Positions 33,008-44,758 of a stretch of DNA of 64,000 nucleotides are shown piece after piece. Origin of the DNA: Mixia osmundae IAM 14324 (Eukaryota; Basidiomycota; Mixiomycetes; Mixiales; Mixiaceae). The stretch is from positions 1,047,361 through 1,111,360 of the forward strand of contig NW_014575563.1 of the NCBI RefSeq assembly GCF_000708205.1, given 5' to 3'. Positions within the stretch are counted from its first letter, which is position 1. Each line of letters opens with the position of its first letter. The notes under the pieces are model-generated. The model saw only the letters and a program-made list of their open reading frames with translations. It was not told the origin of the DNA and made no database searches. A program made the translations under genes and the position numbers.

Positions 33008-33274
33008 CTAGATGCGCATCACAGACTTGTACGACCTCATGACATGTTTGCACGGTTGTCATGTCAAATAATGCGAATTTCGAGGGTGGGCGGCACCTGA
33101 TCCCGATCCTGAGTGGGCGTCAATTTCAATTTGAGTTTGACCATTGTCGACAGCTGTCTGGACCATTGAGGCACCTTGCTCCACACAAGACGTGCCCTCA
33201 GCCCGACCAGGCCGCACCCTCTTACAGTCAACGCCTCACAGGAGCAGTTCAGCTTGCAAGCAGGTAGTGACCAG

Positions 33275-35524
33275 ATGGCCGTCACCAATCAGAATAGTCA
33301 TACGCCCAAGGCCGTATTGGCAACCGCGCCCTTTGATAGCATACGGCCTGATTCTGCCACCCATCCCCAGGTGGGCAGACTGCCGTTCGAAGGACAGCCT
33401 TTCAGCAATCTCCAGCCCAAAGTTCTGCCTGCTAGCTCGCTGCCCGGACTGAGCCAGTCTGCTCTCTCGGCTCGTCCGAGTACTTCAGCTGCCGGTACAC
33501 CGGATGCGACGGCTGCCTTACCCCCACCTATCGCTCCACAAAGTACTTCTTCGGGTAGGTTCACTCGCCCAGACTGGAGTCACGCATCACTGATACATCA
33601 CCTGATTGCAGGACTGCGTTCAAGTCAACAGAGCCAGGAAAAGGCAAGCGACGCGGGTCACTCGTCTGGCTACCACCACCAGCGTACCTCTCCTGTCGCT
33701 CCGGCTCCCTCGAAGACCAAGCCGACGCGCAAAGTTTTGCTTTGCATCCCTCTGCCGCAGTGGAGGCGCAAGTCCAAGGGCGACCGGCTGGCCTCGGACC
33801 CGCCCCAAGTATCCGAAAAGAGTTTATACGCTCAAGCTGACAATGCGGCACCTCAATCTGCTCCGAGTGCGCCGAAACCCAGAATGAGCAAGAAGACAAG
33901 CATGTCCATCGTTCCAAAGAATTGGAAAGAGTACAACGCGCTCTACTCTCGAAGAGCTATCGACGTTGAGGATCCTCCCCTGCCCCCTGCGCGAGCACTG
34001 CTGCAGACGTCCACACCCTCAGCAGCACCAGCAAGCGAGGAGTCCGATCCATACGACATGGGCTACTATTCTGCGCCAGTACCCGAGGATGAAGCCGATA
34101 GACAGAGAGCAGTCGAGCGTCTCGATCTCTTCACCCAGCACGACAAGCTCATCGATCCACTCGTTAAGCCCGCGAGCGCTGTAGAGTCGAGCGGAGATGC
34201 AGAAGCGGATCTCGCTGCTTCGGGTGCAGCTGCAAAGGCAGCACTCGAGTCGGGAGGTCAATCGTTTGAGACTCACCCGGCCTTCCGCAATATCGTCCAA
34301 GAGGCCAGAGAGATGTTTGGCACAAAGGTCTCGCTCCTCACTGTGCTCTCGGACGACAAGCAGCTGTTCCTGGCAGAGACTGGTCTCGGGGGCATGCGTG
34401 AGACTCCGCGAGGTAAGTCTGTGAGCCACGAGTCAAGAGATTCTACTGACGTGCTGGCTGTACAGACGCAAGCTTCTGCTCTCACACGATCCTCAGCAAC
34501 CAGAATCAGGGCTTCGTGCTGTCAGTGCCTCGAAAATGCGTCTCGAGCTTGACTAATCCGCTCGATGCAGACTGGATACGCAGAATGACTGGCGATTCAC
34601 CAATGCGCCTTATGTCAAGATGGCCGGTGCTCGCTTCTATGCGGGTGTGCCTCTGATGGCACCCGATATCGTCAATGCTCGTCAGGCAGGCAGTGGTCAG
34701 CCAATAGGAACCCTCTGTGTCATCGACGACAAGCCGCGCACCCAGTTCACACAGGAAGAGCGCAGGAAGCTAGTCAAGCTGGCAGACATGGCCCGCAGGG
34801 AGATCGATAACTGGCATCGCAAAGCGCTCGAAGCTAAAGCTGCCCGAATGCAAACGACGCTCGAAAGGTGGCAAGCCGAACGACAGTCTCTTGCATCAAT
34901 CGGAGAAGAACCTGCCTCGCCCAACAGTGAGAAGCATCCAGGCAATGCCAGCTCTGTAGCTGGCGATGGCTCGACGACGAATAGCAAGGAAGTCTCGAAG
35001 TTCTCGCTGCCAGCGAGGCATGTGACTGTGCGAGAAGAACGCGCTGGATTGCAGCGCGTTTTCGATGTTGCTTGCTCAGCCATCGGCAAAGAGCTCCGCC
35101 TAGATCTCGTTTATCTAGCAGCGATGAAGGTAGACGAAGGCAGGTACGGTACAGCACCGACCGCTCACTCGCTATCTGTTCTGGGGGCTTATGGCATGCC
35201 GGATCCGGCACCTTCATTCGATGGCGCACTGCATCTCAAAGCTGCGCGCTCACCGGAAAGAGGATTGCTCTACCAGAATGCGAAGTCGACAGCTGGTCTG
35301 TATGCTTCCGGCCTTCTCGTGCCGGTCGAGGAATTCAAAGCCGAAGGGAAAGCGTATGTGCTTGGCGCGTTCACTGAAGATCCCAAATTTGTCTTTGGCA
35401 TGGAGGTATGTCGCTTTCCGCTTCTCATGAGCCCTTCCTGACGTTGATGCAGCATCTCGAGTTTGTCCGCTCCTTCTCCTCCGAGCTGGTCTACTATGTC
35501 TCCAAGCATGTCAAAGTCTACTAA
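33275..35524 (+). CDS. Protein with two GAF-type domains
   Basis: Five exons (33275-33554, 33612-34412, 34466-34520, 34571-35405, 35453-35524), 680 residues from the ATG at 33275. The first 250 residues are disordered and rich in Pro, Ser and Lys. A GAF domain follows: FRNIVQEAREMFGTKVSLLT, FLAETGLGGMRETPRDASFC, FTNAPYVKMAGARFYAGVPL and QPIGTLCVIDDKPR, ending in an alpha helix. A second, more divergent GAF-like region runs from RVFDVACSAIGKELRLDLVY to SFSSELVYYVSKHV. GAF domains bind small molecules or form dimers in signalling proteins. No kinase or phytochrome chromophore cysteine context is visible, so the ligand and role are unknown. Confidence 0.75.
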
Positions 35525-35595
35525 AGTACCGTTCTTGCTTCTTCGTATGTCGAGGGTTGTTGTTTGCTATAGTCAATTGCACTCGTAGGACAACA

Positions 35596-38500
35596 TCAGA
35601 CAGTTACATCTTCATCCCGCTCGGTAGGCTGCGGGGGAAATACAGGCGATCTGCTGGGCGTTTCTGTGCCCTCTGCGCGCCGTCGTCGAGGATAGTATGT
35701 CCTGTAAGCAGGACTAGCCTCTTGCTCGTCTTCGTCGTCTGTCTCGTCCACGTCGTTGGCGCCGCGGCTTGAAGCAGCAGAAGACTCGGCAAGCGCACTT
35801 TCTCGCCAGGCTCTAGTGGCGTCATCGACAGGTGTGGCGCTTCTCGCTGATTGCGTATCACGGCCGCCCACGAGGCTCGTCGTACCGCGCTTGACAGCTG
35901 ACCACTTTTGCTTGAGATCAATGACGATGCTCTCACTCCTCGTCAACTGGAATTCGGGCTGATCAGGCTCGTCTGCGCAAGGCAACCAAGGCGCTGGAAG
36001 CTGTCCAGTAAGCGCAGGATGGCCATATCGCCGTCTGCCTGTGTTGAGCACGCCAGTGAAGACGTCTGACATGGGCGGTTGCGAGTAGTCCGTGCGATGG
36101 TCCTGACCAACGATATAGAGTGACTCGTCACGATGCGCATAGCGCGCTCGGTTGAGTGTCGTTTGGCCTTGTGTCACAGGATGACCTTTGTGAAGCCTCT
36201 CGACATCGCTCGCACTACCCGCTTGCATCTCACTCGCTTGCGATAGATTTGTGTACTTGGTCAGTGGGCCGTAGAGCGTGTGGATCTTGCGCGTCGTCCA
36301 GAGCGTGAAGAGAATGAGTGGTGCCATGGCTACCGAGAATTCGAAGGCTTCTCGTGTAGTGAATAAACCCGTCATGAAGAGTTGGAAGATGATCAGGCCT
36401 AGGCTGAGACGACCAAAGGCGATTGGCCACGCTTGACCTCGAGACTCATATGGTTTATAGTAAACTGCAAAGGCTTTGTCAGCCTCAAGCGAGCATGAGA
36501 CAATATGAGATGCGCACCGAAGAGGAAATTGTATTTGTAGACGAGATACGCCATGCCAAAATAGCAGGTGCCAAAGAGGAGCACAAGAGGCGCAATGATG
36601 GAGTAATTGAGGCAGATGATGAAGATCAGAATCGCTTGGGGATAGACTTGACCGAGATTGAGGATGGGTGGCGCATTGAGCTCTGCATGATCGCGAGGTG
36701 TACGCGTCAAGAAGATGCGACAGAACCAGCGAGGCACAACGGTTGAAAGTTGGACAAGCTGAAGAGGCATGATCGCCAACCCTTGCAACTGTGACAGCTC
36801 GTCAGCGTGGGTACCACTGATATACTGAACTACGAACCATGACATAAGAGATGAAGAAGTTACGACCGCCTGGCAATGAGGTGGCCAGCTTTTCCAGGAT
36901 CTTTGTGGGCTTATCAGCAAGCTCGACGAGCAGACTGAGCGTCTGTACGGCCAAGAAGATGAAGAAGACAGTGAAGAGCAAGAACATGAAGTAGACTTTC
37001 ATGAGCGAGTACTCGATCCATGATTTTGCTCTGAGGCCTTTGAAGGTGCATAGCGCGCTGATGATGTAGGGAAGCGTCTGGTTGAAGATGACGATGGCCA
37101 GAGTGGGCAAGGTGTTGCTGACAAAGGCCTGAACTGTGACATTCTTGGCGAGCGCCTTTGCTAGCCAGGGTGCATACTTTTCGACAGTCTTGATATTGAG
37201 CAAGCTTGCCAAGAGACCGACTGGAATGAACCAGAACAGCAGCAATAGCAAGGTTGTGACATTGACAATGATGGCCCTGACGGTGATGCTGTTGTCAGAT
37301 AGCGCCATATTGCCCCAATGGATGTCGCGCGGCTCAGGAGCAAGTGTTGCCCTGAGGATCTCCGGTTGGGGATAGTGGACGACCTGTGAAGCTACTTGAG
37401 CATCCGATAGCTTCTCGAAGGTGACAAAGGCTATGTCGGTAGGGTAGAAACGACCTGCTCGTCGATCTCGCACGGCTTCGTCTGCATCCCGGAACAGCTG
37501 GGCATAGTAGTTGAGCGCATCAACTTTCGATCGAAACCAGCCAGGCCGAACAGTGGGCCTCTTCTTGCCGGGAATCATGAACATGGGCGGAGGCATGCGC
37601 AATTGCGCTTCTTCATCGTCGACCTTGCTGCTCGATCGCGCTATACTTGCTGACTCATGCTCGCCGGAGAGAGCATCGCCGTCTTGAGTTGTGGGGATCA
37701 GATCGTCTACTTTTGCATCTGTCGATGGCAGCAGTGGCTGTCTTTGGGCGTCCGGGATGGTTTCGTCGTGCACGTGAGGCTCGCCATTCGCGCCTCGTGC
37801 ATCGAACGGTGCGACGGGAGCTAGATAGCCTGCCCGGTCGTCTGGCGGCTTGCTTGTTGTGGGCTGCGATTCAGTGTCGAGTATTTTATCGACTTCTGCA
37901 TCGCGGTCGTAGCCTAAGAAAGGCCGCACAGGATTGCCAGCGTACTGTGCCCAAGCGCTCTCCAGCTTGAGCAGTGCGTGCGTGCGTATGTGGATGAGAT
38001 CTGCCAGTGTGCCTACTTCTCTTCCCACAGAGACAGACTCGACCGCGAGACCCATGTTCTCCCAATACTCTGCCAACTTGACTTCGGCTCTCAAATGTCG
38101 AGGTAGCTTGCTCAATAAGACCGTACGAGCAGGTATGGAGTGCGCATGATCGAGCGAAAAGAGCTGTCTGAGATGCACGAATGATCTGTAGTGTCGATGG
38201 AGCATGTAGAGCAACATGAGCGTGAAGAGGTAGGTGTAGGCGAGATGGGTGGACAGGTAGAGCGCCGAGGGTGGAGGCGGTTTTGCAGGCTCGTGCTTGC
38301 TACCCGACTCATCACCCTTGTCGCGGCCATCCTTGTCTACTGGAACGCCGTCGATGATGCCGTTCTCTCTGAAATTGATGGGTGCGAGGATGGAGAAAGC
38401 CAGGATGGTGGCCAAGAGGAAAAAGTAGAAAGCCATCTTGAAGAAGCCGAGCAGGACTGCCGCATCGAGTCCGACGAGCTGCAGCACGCTCAACTCGCTC

Positions 38501-38787
38501 ACCCTGAGCGTCGGTAGAATCCAACCCAGGAAACTCGTCGGCGAAAGAGCTGCCAGCGTCGAGGGATCGGTCGAGAGCGATTTGTCGTGTACCTCATGAG
38601 GTGTGAAGCCCCGGAGGAGCGTTCGAGGCGCATAGAGTACCTTGAACTTGTTCCGAAGAAGGCAAAAGGTGCCGAAGCAGGTGACAAAGACAAAGGCGCA
38701 GAGGACGAGCTGCGTGCTCAGCCATGCACCTGTCAGTTGTCCTGCTCTATCGCGCGGATTGCCTGCCGTGTTGCACGAGATGAGCAT
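35596..38787 (-). CDS. CSC1/OSCA-like osmosensitive cation channel
   Basis: Three exons: 38787-36838, 36788-36518 and 36464-35596, 1029 residues. The N-terminus has a first membrane helix (QLVLCAFVFVTCFGTFCLL) and the conserved LYAPRT. Two more helices follow, then a large cytosolic domain with acidic insertions, including the block FGVAFVTF-like DIAFVTFEKLSDAQ. The C-terminal membrane half shows IHWGNMALSDNSITVRAIIV, LPTLAIVIFNQTLPYIISAL, LPGGRNFFISYVMLQGLAIM and FGMAYLVYKYNFLFVYYKPY. About ten to eleven helices are present. Proteins of this family (CSC1, OSCA, TMEM63) are mechanically or osmotically gated cation channels. The tail is disordered and ends in acidic sequence. Confidence 0.9.
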
Positions 38788-39019
38788 GGCTGCCGTGATG
38801 TCATGTCAAGCTTCACTGACCTGGCACATCGCCGTCGCCTGGATCCAAGTCCATCGCCCCGGCCTGTCCTCACTTTGTTGCGTCGATGATGCAAAACACG
38901 CGCGGTCGCCGACAGCAGCAGCAGCAGCCAGTCAGTGACTCGAGCTCTCGCCGGTTCACCGGACACTGCCACCCTCGTCCCGAGCAGCATCGACAAGACT
39001 GTAGAGGCAGACTCGAGCG

Positions 39020-41070
39020 ATGGCGGCAAGGAAGAGCAGCACGCGGGGACAGCTCGAGGCCTATATCGGTCAGTACCTCGCGATAGGCGCCCAGAGCCTC
39101 ACTGACACCCTCACGCCTTCTCCCATCGCCTCGTCGCGCCTTCTGCGATGGACTTCTCACGAGTACAGAGCGCGCATGCGATCCCTACAGGCCTCAGCCC
39201 GACATGGCCCTCAATCTCGAAGTAGCCGACTTGATCAACTCGAAGAAGGCCAACACGTCAGCACAGATCATCTCGGCGCTGCTCAGGCACTGATGTCGCA
39301 TTGACTATCGCAGTCCCCGCGAAGCAGCGATGGAAGTGGTGAAATATGTCAATGATCGCAGGCAACACGTCGCCATGCTCGCGCTTCATGTGTGTCCGCT
39401 CTTCCTCAATCAGTCTGCACTGACTGAGCATGAGACAACACACAGCTACTCGATACGCTGGTCAAGAACTGCGGCTATCCGTTCCACCTGCAAGTCGCGA
39501 CAAAAGACTTCCTCAACGAACTCGTCAGGCGGTTTCCGGAACGGCCGCCTATGTACCCTCCGCCGCCGATGAGCAAGATCCTCAGCCTCGTCAACGAATG
39601 GAAGAATACCATCTGTGTTCACTCGCGAGGGAAAGAAGATCTTGTCCATGTACGGGATATGTGGCGCTTGCTCAGCTACAAGGGTTCGTGCCCTTTGCCG
39701 AGTGTTGCCCTGTTTTGGTCACTTAGCCACTGGGAGCGAGCAGGCTACAGGTTCCCTGACTTTGACAAACGTGCGGCGCAAGTGCTCAACCCCATACATG
39801 TCAGTCGCGCGTAAAGCATAGATAAGTAGTCTGATGCTCTATTTCGCCTCTTAGAGTCTCAAGTCGCCCGAAGAACTAGAAGAGGAGGACAGAGCCGCAC
39901 AAGCAGCAGTCAGTCGAATCGCACGCTCTGACGACAATGCTGATCGTCACTGCAGAAACTGCAAGAGTTGATCAGACGAGGAAGCCCGAAAGATCTAGCG
40001 GCGGCCCAGGAGCTCATGAAGATTATGTCTGGCGCGGTCGGTCATATCTGTCCAGTTGTCGTCTGAACGCTGACTGGGCATGTTACGACAGGAGCCGGAC
40101 AAGCGGCCAGACTATGCAGAACAATCGCAGAAAGAGCTCAACGCGATACAGTCGCGCGTGTTGACGCTTAACGAGATGCTCAATAATGCTCAGCCCGGCG
40201 AACGATTCGTCGAGGGCGATGCCTACGATGTACGTTCGTGACTCACGTACCCATACAGTCACTGATGATGATGGCGCAGCAAATCGCAACGCGGTGTCGG
40301 AACGTGCAGCCCAAGATACAGAAATGGATCACGGAAGCGGCCGAGAGCAATCCGGATCAGATGGGTGCGTATGACCTCAATGAGACGACCCTGCTCTAGC
40401 TGATGACATTGCAGACAAATTGCTGATGATGAATGACCTGCTGAACAACGTCTTGACGAGGTACGAGGCATTCAAGAAAGGCGACAGGACAGCTACAGCC
40501 GAGATCGATCCTGCTTTTGCATCTGCAGCTGCGCAGACGCAAGCACGGAAGAGTCTATCCAATGGTCGACCGGCTGCCAATGGCAAAGCCAAAGCTGCTC
40601 CGCTCAACCTCATCGATTTTGACGACTTTGTCTCCGCCGAACCGGAAGATGCCGCGAGTGGCCTCGCGGGCCTCAGCCTGACGGGCGATCCAGCGCCTGC
40701 TCCGACGGATGCTTCTGGCTTGCCGCTGGACCTTTTCAGCTCGAACGGCACAGCATCGAGTGCTACGCCCTACGCACGAGCTCAGCAGCAACAACAGCAG
40801 CAAAAGAGCAACGCCGATATCATGTCTTTCTTCGCTTCGAGCCAGCCGAACGCATCGGCTGCGTGGGGCAGCACAGTCTCTGCGCCAGTGTCTGTCAATA
40901 CGGGCACAGACACGCCTACCGGTGGGCAGTATGCTTTTGGCTCGATCCAGCTCGGCGCACCGAGTACATCTAGACAGGCTTCAGGTAGCACGCCAAACTA
41001 CACATCACCTGTGCCTGCTGCAGCTCAGCCGCAGCCAAAGCACGATCCTTTTGGCGATCTGCTGTCTTGA
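39020..41070 (+). CDS. GGA clathrin adaptor lacking an ear domain
   Basis: A gene with about nine introns. The VHS domain begins EAYIERACDPYRPQPDMALN, continues KKANTPREAAMEVV and KNCGYPFHLQVATKDFLNEL, and ends MWRLLSYKGYRFPDFDKRAA. The GAT domain shows AAKLQELIRRGSPKDLAAAQ, ELMKIMSG, VLTLNEMLNNAQPGE and LLMMNDLLNNVLTRYEAFKK. A hinge with the clathrin box LNLIDFDDF follows, then Q-rich and S/T/P-rich sequence ending DPFGDLLS. GGA proteins carry ubiquitinated and sorting-signal cargo from the Golgi to endosomes with Arf and clathrin. Yeast GGAs end with a folded GAE ear of about 120 residues; nothing like it is present before the stop at 41070. Intron 1 (39069-39168) is unusually long at 100 nt. 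Confidence 0.85.
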
Positions 41071-41212
41071 TGGCAAAGGGTCTAACGAGCGTATACATTT
41101 GTTGTAACAATGCTGCACAACGGCGTCTGTCGAGCGTCTACAGGGTGTTTCGCCCGCTCTCGGGCAGCGGCAAGAAGTACAAAGGTCAAGGGTGAAAGAT
41201 GAATGAGAGTGT

Positions 41213-42419
41213 CTATCGCATCTGGAGCGAAGAGGGTATCGAAGCCTTTGGCTTTTGCACGATGCGTGGACGGCTTGGCGTCTTTGCGGGTGTTGGCAGC
41301 ATGCCGCCAGGTCCGCAAGGGCCAAAGACATCAAATTCTGGTTTGGCAGGAGAATGTAATGGCGAGGCGAAGAGGAGCTTGGCGGGTTGTGCCTTGCGAG
41401 GAAACAGCAGACGAGGAATTGGTCGGTCATCTTCCTCTTCGGGCTCCAGCGCAGCATAAGGCAGGGCAAAGTCAATCTTCTTGCCTCGGCTGCAAGATGG
41501 ACAGGGAGTGAGCAAAGGCTTGCGCATCTACGATGCGGACTCACAAGACGTAGCTGATCTTGTCTGACCCAGCAGGACGATCATTAGCGAGTCCTTTGCC
41601 GATTCTCACGTATTCGCCGGGCTTCTCAAGAAAGGGATTAGGTGTCTCTGGCGCTTTGACCTGGTGTCGCTTTGCTCGCGGCGTCGTGTAGGCATTGCGA
41701 GGCGGAGTCCGATGGGTATAGCTGTCCTGTGAAACGCGCAAATCGTCACTGGTGAGCTTGAAAGGTTGACCGAGCTGAGCTTGAGCGCGACTGTGCGCCG
41801 CACCGAACAAACGGCTCGTGCGTCGATTTTGCGTACTGCTCACGACCGCAAAGGGTTCGTCATCATCGCACTCGTCTGTAGCAGGCAGAGAGCCAGGCGC
41901 AGGCGCGTCGACAAAGGAGATCCAGTCTGCATTGCGTCGCCGTGCCTCGCCCGGGTAGTGTCGCGCTCGCTCATGTGCAGTGTGCGTGGGCGATTGCACT
42001 TCTTCCTCTTCTTCGTCAGTCGAGAGCGCGTCGTCGTCATCAGCAAGAGCGGCAGACGAAGTAGCAGGTCTGCTTTGCAAAGCGAGAGCAGACGCGAGCC
42101 GCTGCCGTTTGTTCGATGGGCCGGCTTGAGAGCTGGCAAAGTCGAGCAGAGTGCCCTGAGAGAATTTCTCGAATCGTTTGCGTTTCTTCTCGATCTCGTC
42201 TGAGCTCAGGTGACGCTCGACGGACGAAGGGGGTGAGGGCAAGAAAGTAGGCGCAGAGCTGCCTTTGCCGAAGCCTTGCACCGGTTGCAAGTTCAACGAT
42301 GCTTGGTACGACGAGGGCGCGTAGGCAGAGAGCGTGATGCCGGCTCGCTGGCTGTCATGACGGCCGTCTAAGGAGGCGACTGGCCCGTCAAGTCGCAGAG
42401 GTTGCGAGTGAATCACCAT
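41213..42419 (-). CDS. Hypothetical disordered nuclear-type protein
   Basis: Two exons, 42419-41545 and 41489-41213, 383 residues. The splice at 41490-41544 (GTGAGT..TTGCAG, phase 2) joins DKISYVF to RGKKIDFALPYAALEPEEED. I do not recognise a family. The sequence is mostly disordered, with KKRKRFEKFSQGTLLDF and an SNKRQRL stretch that could be a nuclear signal, an acidic run (DDDDALSTDEEEEEV), and several SP/TP sites near the C-terminus (LLFASPLHSPAKPEF, LPTPAKTPSRPR). Clustered SP/TP sites suggest regulation by proline-directed kinases, which is inference. It converges on the GGA gene with about 140 bp between stops. Confidence 0.65.
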
Positions 42420-42638
42420 CTGGCGCTACTTCTGTTGAGACTCGTGTGCTAGTCTCCAGCGTGTGCCTGGCACGTGTGTGACCTCAGGTACGAAGCTGTG
42501 AGAGTCCCAATCGAGGTCGTTCACTTTGCGCGTGCTTGTCGCGAGGGGCAGACGCGTCGCGCTGATCACGATCTTGCGTCATAGGCCGGCTTCATTCGAT
42601 CTTCTAGAGGCATGCATGGTACAATCTACAAAAGGCGC

Positions 42639-44556
42639 TCATTGCTGCTGCTGTAGCGCAGACGAGATTGCGAGGTGGTCTGACATGGGCAGCGATGGGT
42701 CCTGGTCCTTCAAGAGATGACCACCCAGTAACACTTGGCCGTTTGCCGCTCTGAACTGAGCGATACGCTCGAGCATCTCTGGTCGGAAGGACTTGATGAG
42801 CGACTGTACCGGCCAAGCGGCAGCATCGCCAAGCGCGCAAATCGAGTGGCCCTCGATCTGCTTACTGTGGTGCATGGTCGCATCAGCTCGCTGTCGGCGA
42901 CGGAGCAGTAGACACTTACGTCAATTCCTGTAGTTGATCGATCTCACGTTCGTGAGCTTGACCGCGCACGAAGCGCTCCATCATCTTGTCCATCCATGTC
43001 GTGCCCTCCTGTAAGGCTTACGAGATGAGCATGGTCTGTGGCATCTTGATCGGCTAGACTTACTCGGCAGGGTGTGCACTGCCCGCACGACTCGTGCTTG
43101 TAGAATTTGGCGTACCGAGCGATAGCCTCGATGATGTCGGTCGACTTGTTCATGACGATAACGGCACCTGTACCGAGGCCGGACTGAAGATCGCGCAGCG
43201 AGTCAAAGTCCATCCTATTCGTGCGGTGCTCAGCAAAAGCCGGTCTGCAGCAACGAAGCAACCTACAGAGCCTTCTCGGAATCGTCCCGGCGCAAGACCG
43301 GTACTGAGCTGCCGCCCGGTGTGATGCCGAGCAGATTGTCCCATCCGCCGATGACACCGCCGCAATGCTTCTCGATCAGTTCTCTGAGCGGGATCGACAT
43401 CTCCTCTTCGACGACGCAGGGCTTGTTGACATGACCTGAAATGCAGAAAAGCTTCGTGCCGGAATTGCGCTCGCGGCCGAACGAGTTGAACCAGGCAGCT
43501 CCTCGCCGGATGATGGTTGGCGCTACTGCGACAGTCTCGACATTTGCTACAGTCGTTGGGCAACCGAAGAGACCGACATCGGCAGGGAAAGGTGGCTTCA
43601 GCCTGGGCTTGCCTTGCTTGCCCTCGAGTGATTCGATCAATGCAGTCTCTTCGCCACAGATCTGTTGCGCTGCATCAGTACGTGTATCGCGAGGATCTGC
43701 GTTCCACATACGTATGCGCCGGCGCCGCGATGCAGGTAGACGTCAAAGTCATAGCCCGATCCGCAGGCATTCTTGCCGATCAAGCCATCCTTGTAGGCCT
43801 CCTGGATCGCTTGCTGGAGATGGGCCGCTTCGAGGTAGAACTCGCCTCTGATGTAGATATACGCTGCAGTAGTGTTCATAGCACGACCAGCGACGAGACA
43901 CCCCTCGACGAGCTTGTGAGGATCGCCACGCATGATCTCACGATCCTTGCTGTCAATGCTGTAAATCAGCCAAAGGGCGCGATAACGTGCGCATTACGGA
44001 CCAGGTGCCGGGCTCGCCCTCATCGGCGTTGACGACAAGGTAGCGGGGCCGGCCTTGACCGGCTTCCTTCCATCCTGGCTTGTTCATGAAGCTCCATTTG
44101 AGCCCGGATGGGAAACCAGCGCCACCGCGTCCTCGAAGCCCAGAGTCCTTGATCTGCTGAATGAGCCATGAATCGCCCTTCAATATGATCTCCTTCGTCT
44201 TGTGCCAGTCACCTCTTGACTGCAGGGACAAAGGCTGCATTAGCTTCGGGTGGCATCGGTATATTGTTGAAGGGACGTGCCTTTGCGGCCTTCAAGCCAT
44301 GATCGCCGGACATGTAGGCGTTCGTGAAGATACGATCCTGATCTTTCAGGCCACCGTGACTACTCTTACGAGGTGGCGGTGTGGATTGCTGGCTAGGTGG
44401 GTTCTGGACAGTCGCCAGCCCTCGTCTCTGAGTGCTCGATGGTCGCGCTTGAGCACCTCTGCTCGTCGATGCAACCGACAGCGATCGAATCGGCTGATTC
44501 ACCCGCCCGATCGCTGCTGACCTCGACATCTTGTTGGCTATCGCGCTCGTACTCAT
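42639..44556 (-). CDS. NADH:ubiquinone oxidoreductase 51 kDa subunit (NDUFV1)
   Basis: A multi-exon gene; the start is at 44556 ([17 protein letters not shown]) or at the next ATG, 44529. An Arg/Ser-rich presequence precedes the core. FMN-binding sequence is [19 protein letters not shown], then [14 protein letters not shown]; the NADH site region is [20 protein letters not shown] with [18 protein letters not shown]. Cluster N3 is bound by [12 protein letters not shown] with the fourth cysteine in [16 protein letters not shown]. This subunit takes electrons from NADH in mitochondrial complex I. The exon order and all key motifs are intact. It is divergent from the GMC oxidoreductase, about 200 bp away. 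Confidence 0.93.
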
Positions 44557-44758
44557 GTTACAAGTCTTGAGGCGATTCAGGCCTTTCAGGGCGAATTCGC
44601 CGAACCTGACTGGCTCACGCGAACTTGAATCTGACCACGTATTCAAGCGAGCTTCCAGCGTTACCCCGCATTTTTTTGCGCGATCGTGCCAGCGCGCGCG
44701 GAGGCATCCGCGCATCTGCGTGGTCCGTCTTTCTTCATCGACGCAAGCGACAGACACC

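Noticed and set aside
41213-41527. Separate small gene after the 292-codon ORF at 41541-42419
   Set aside because: A strong GTGAGT..TTGCAG intron in the right phase joins the two frames, so they are exons of one gene.
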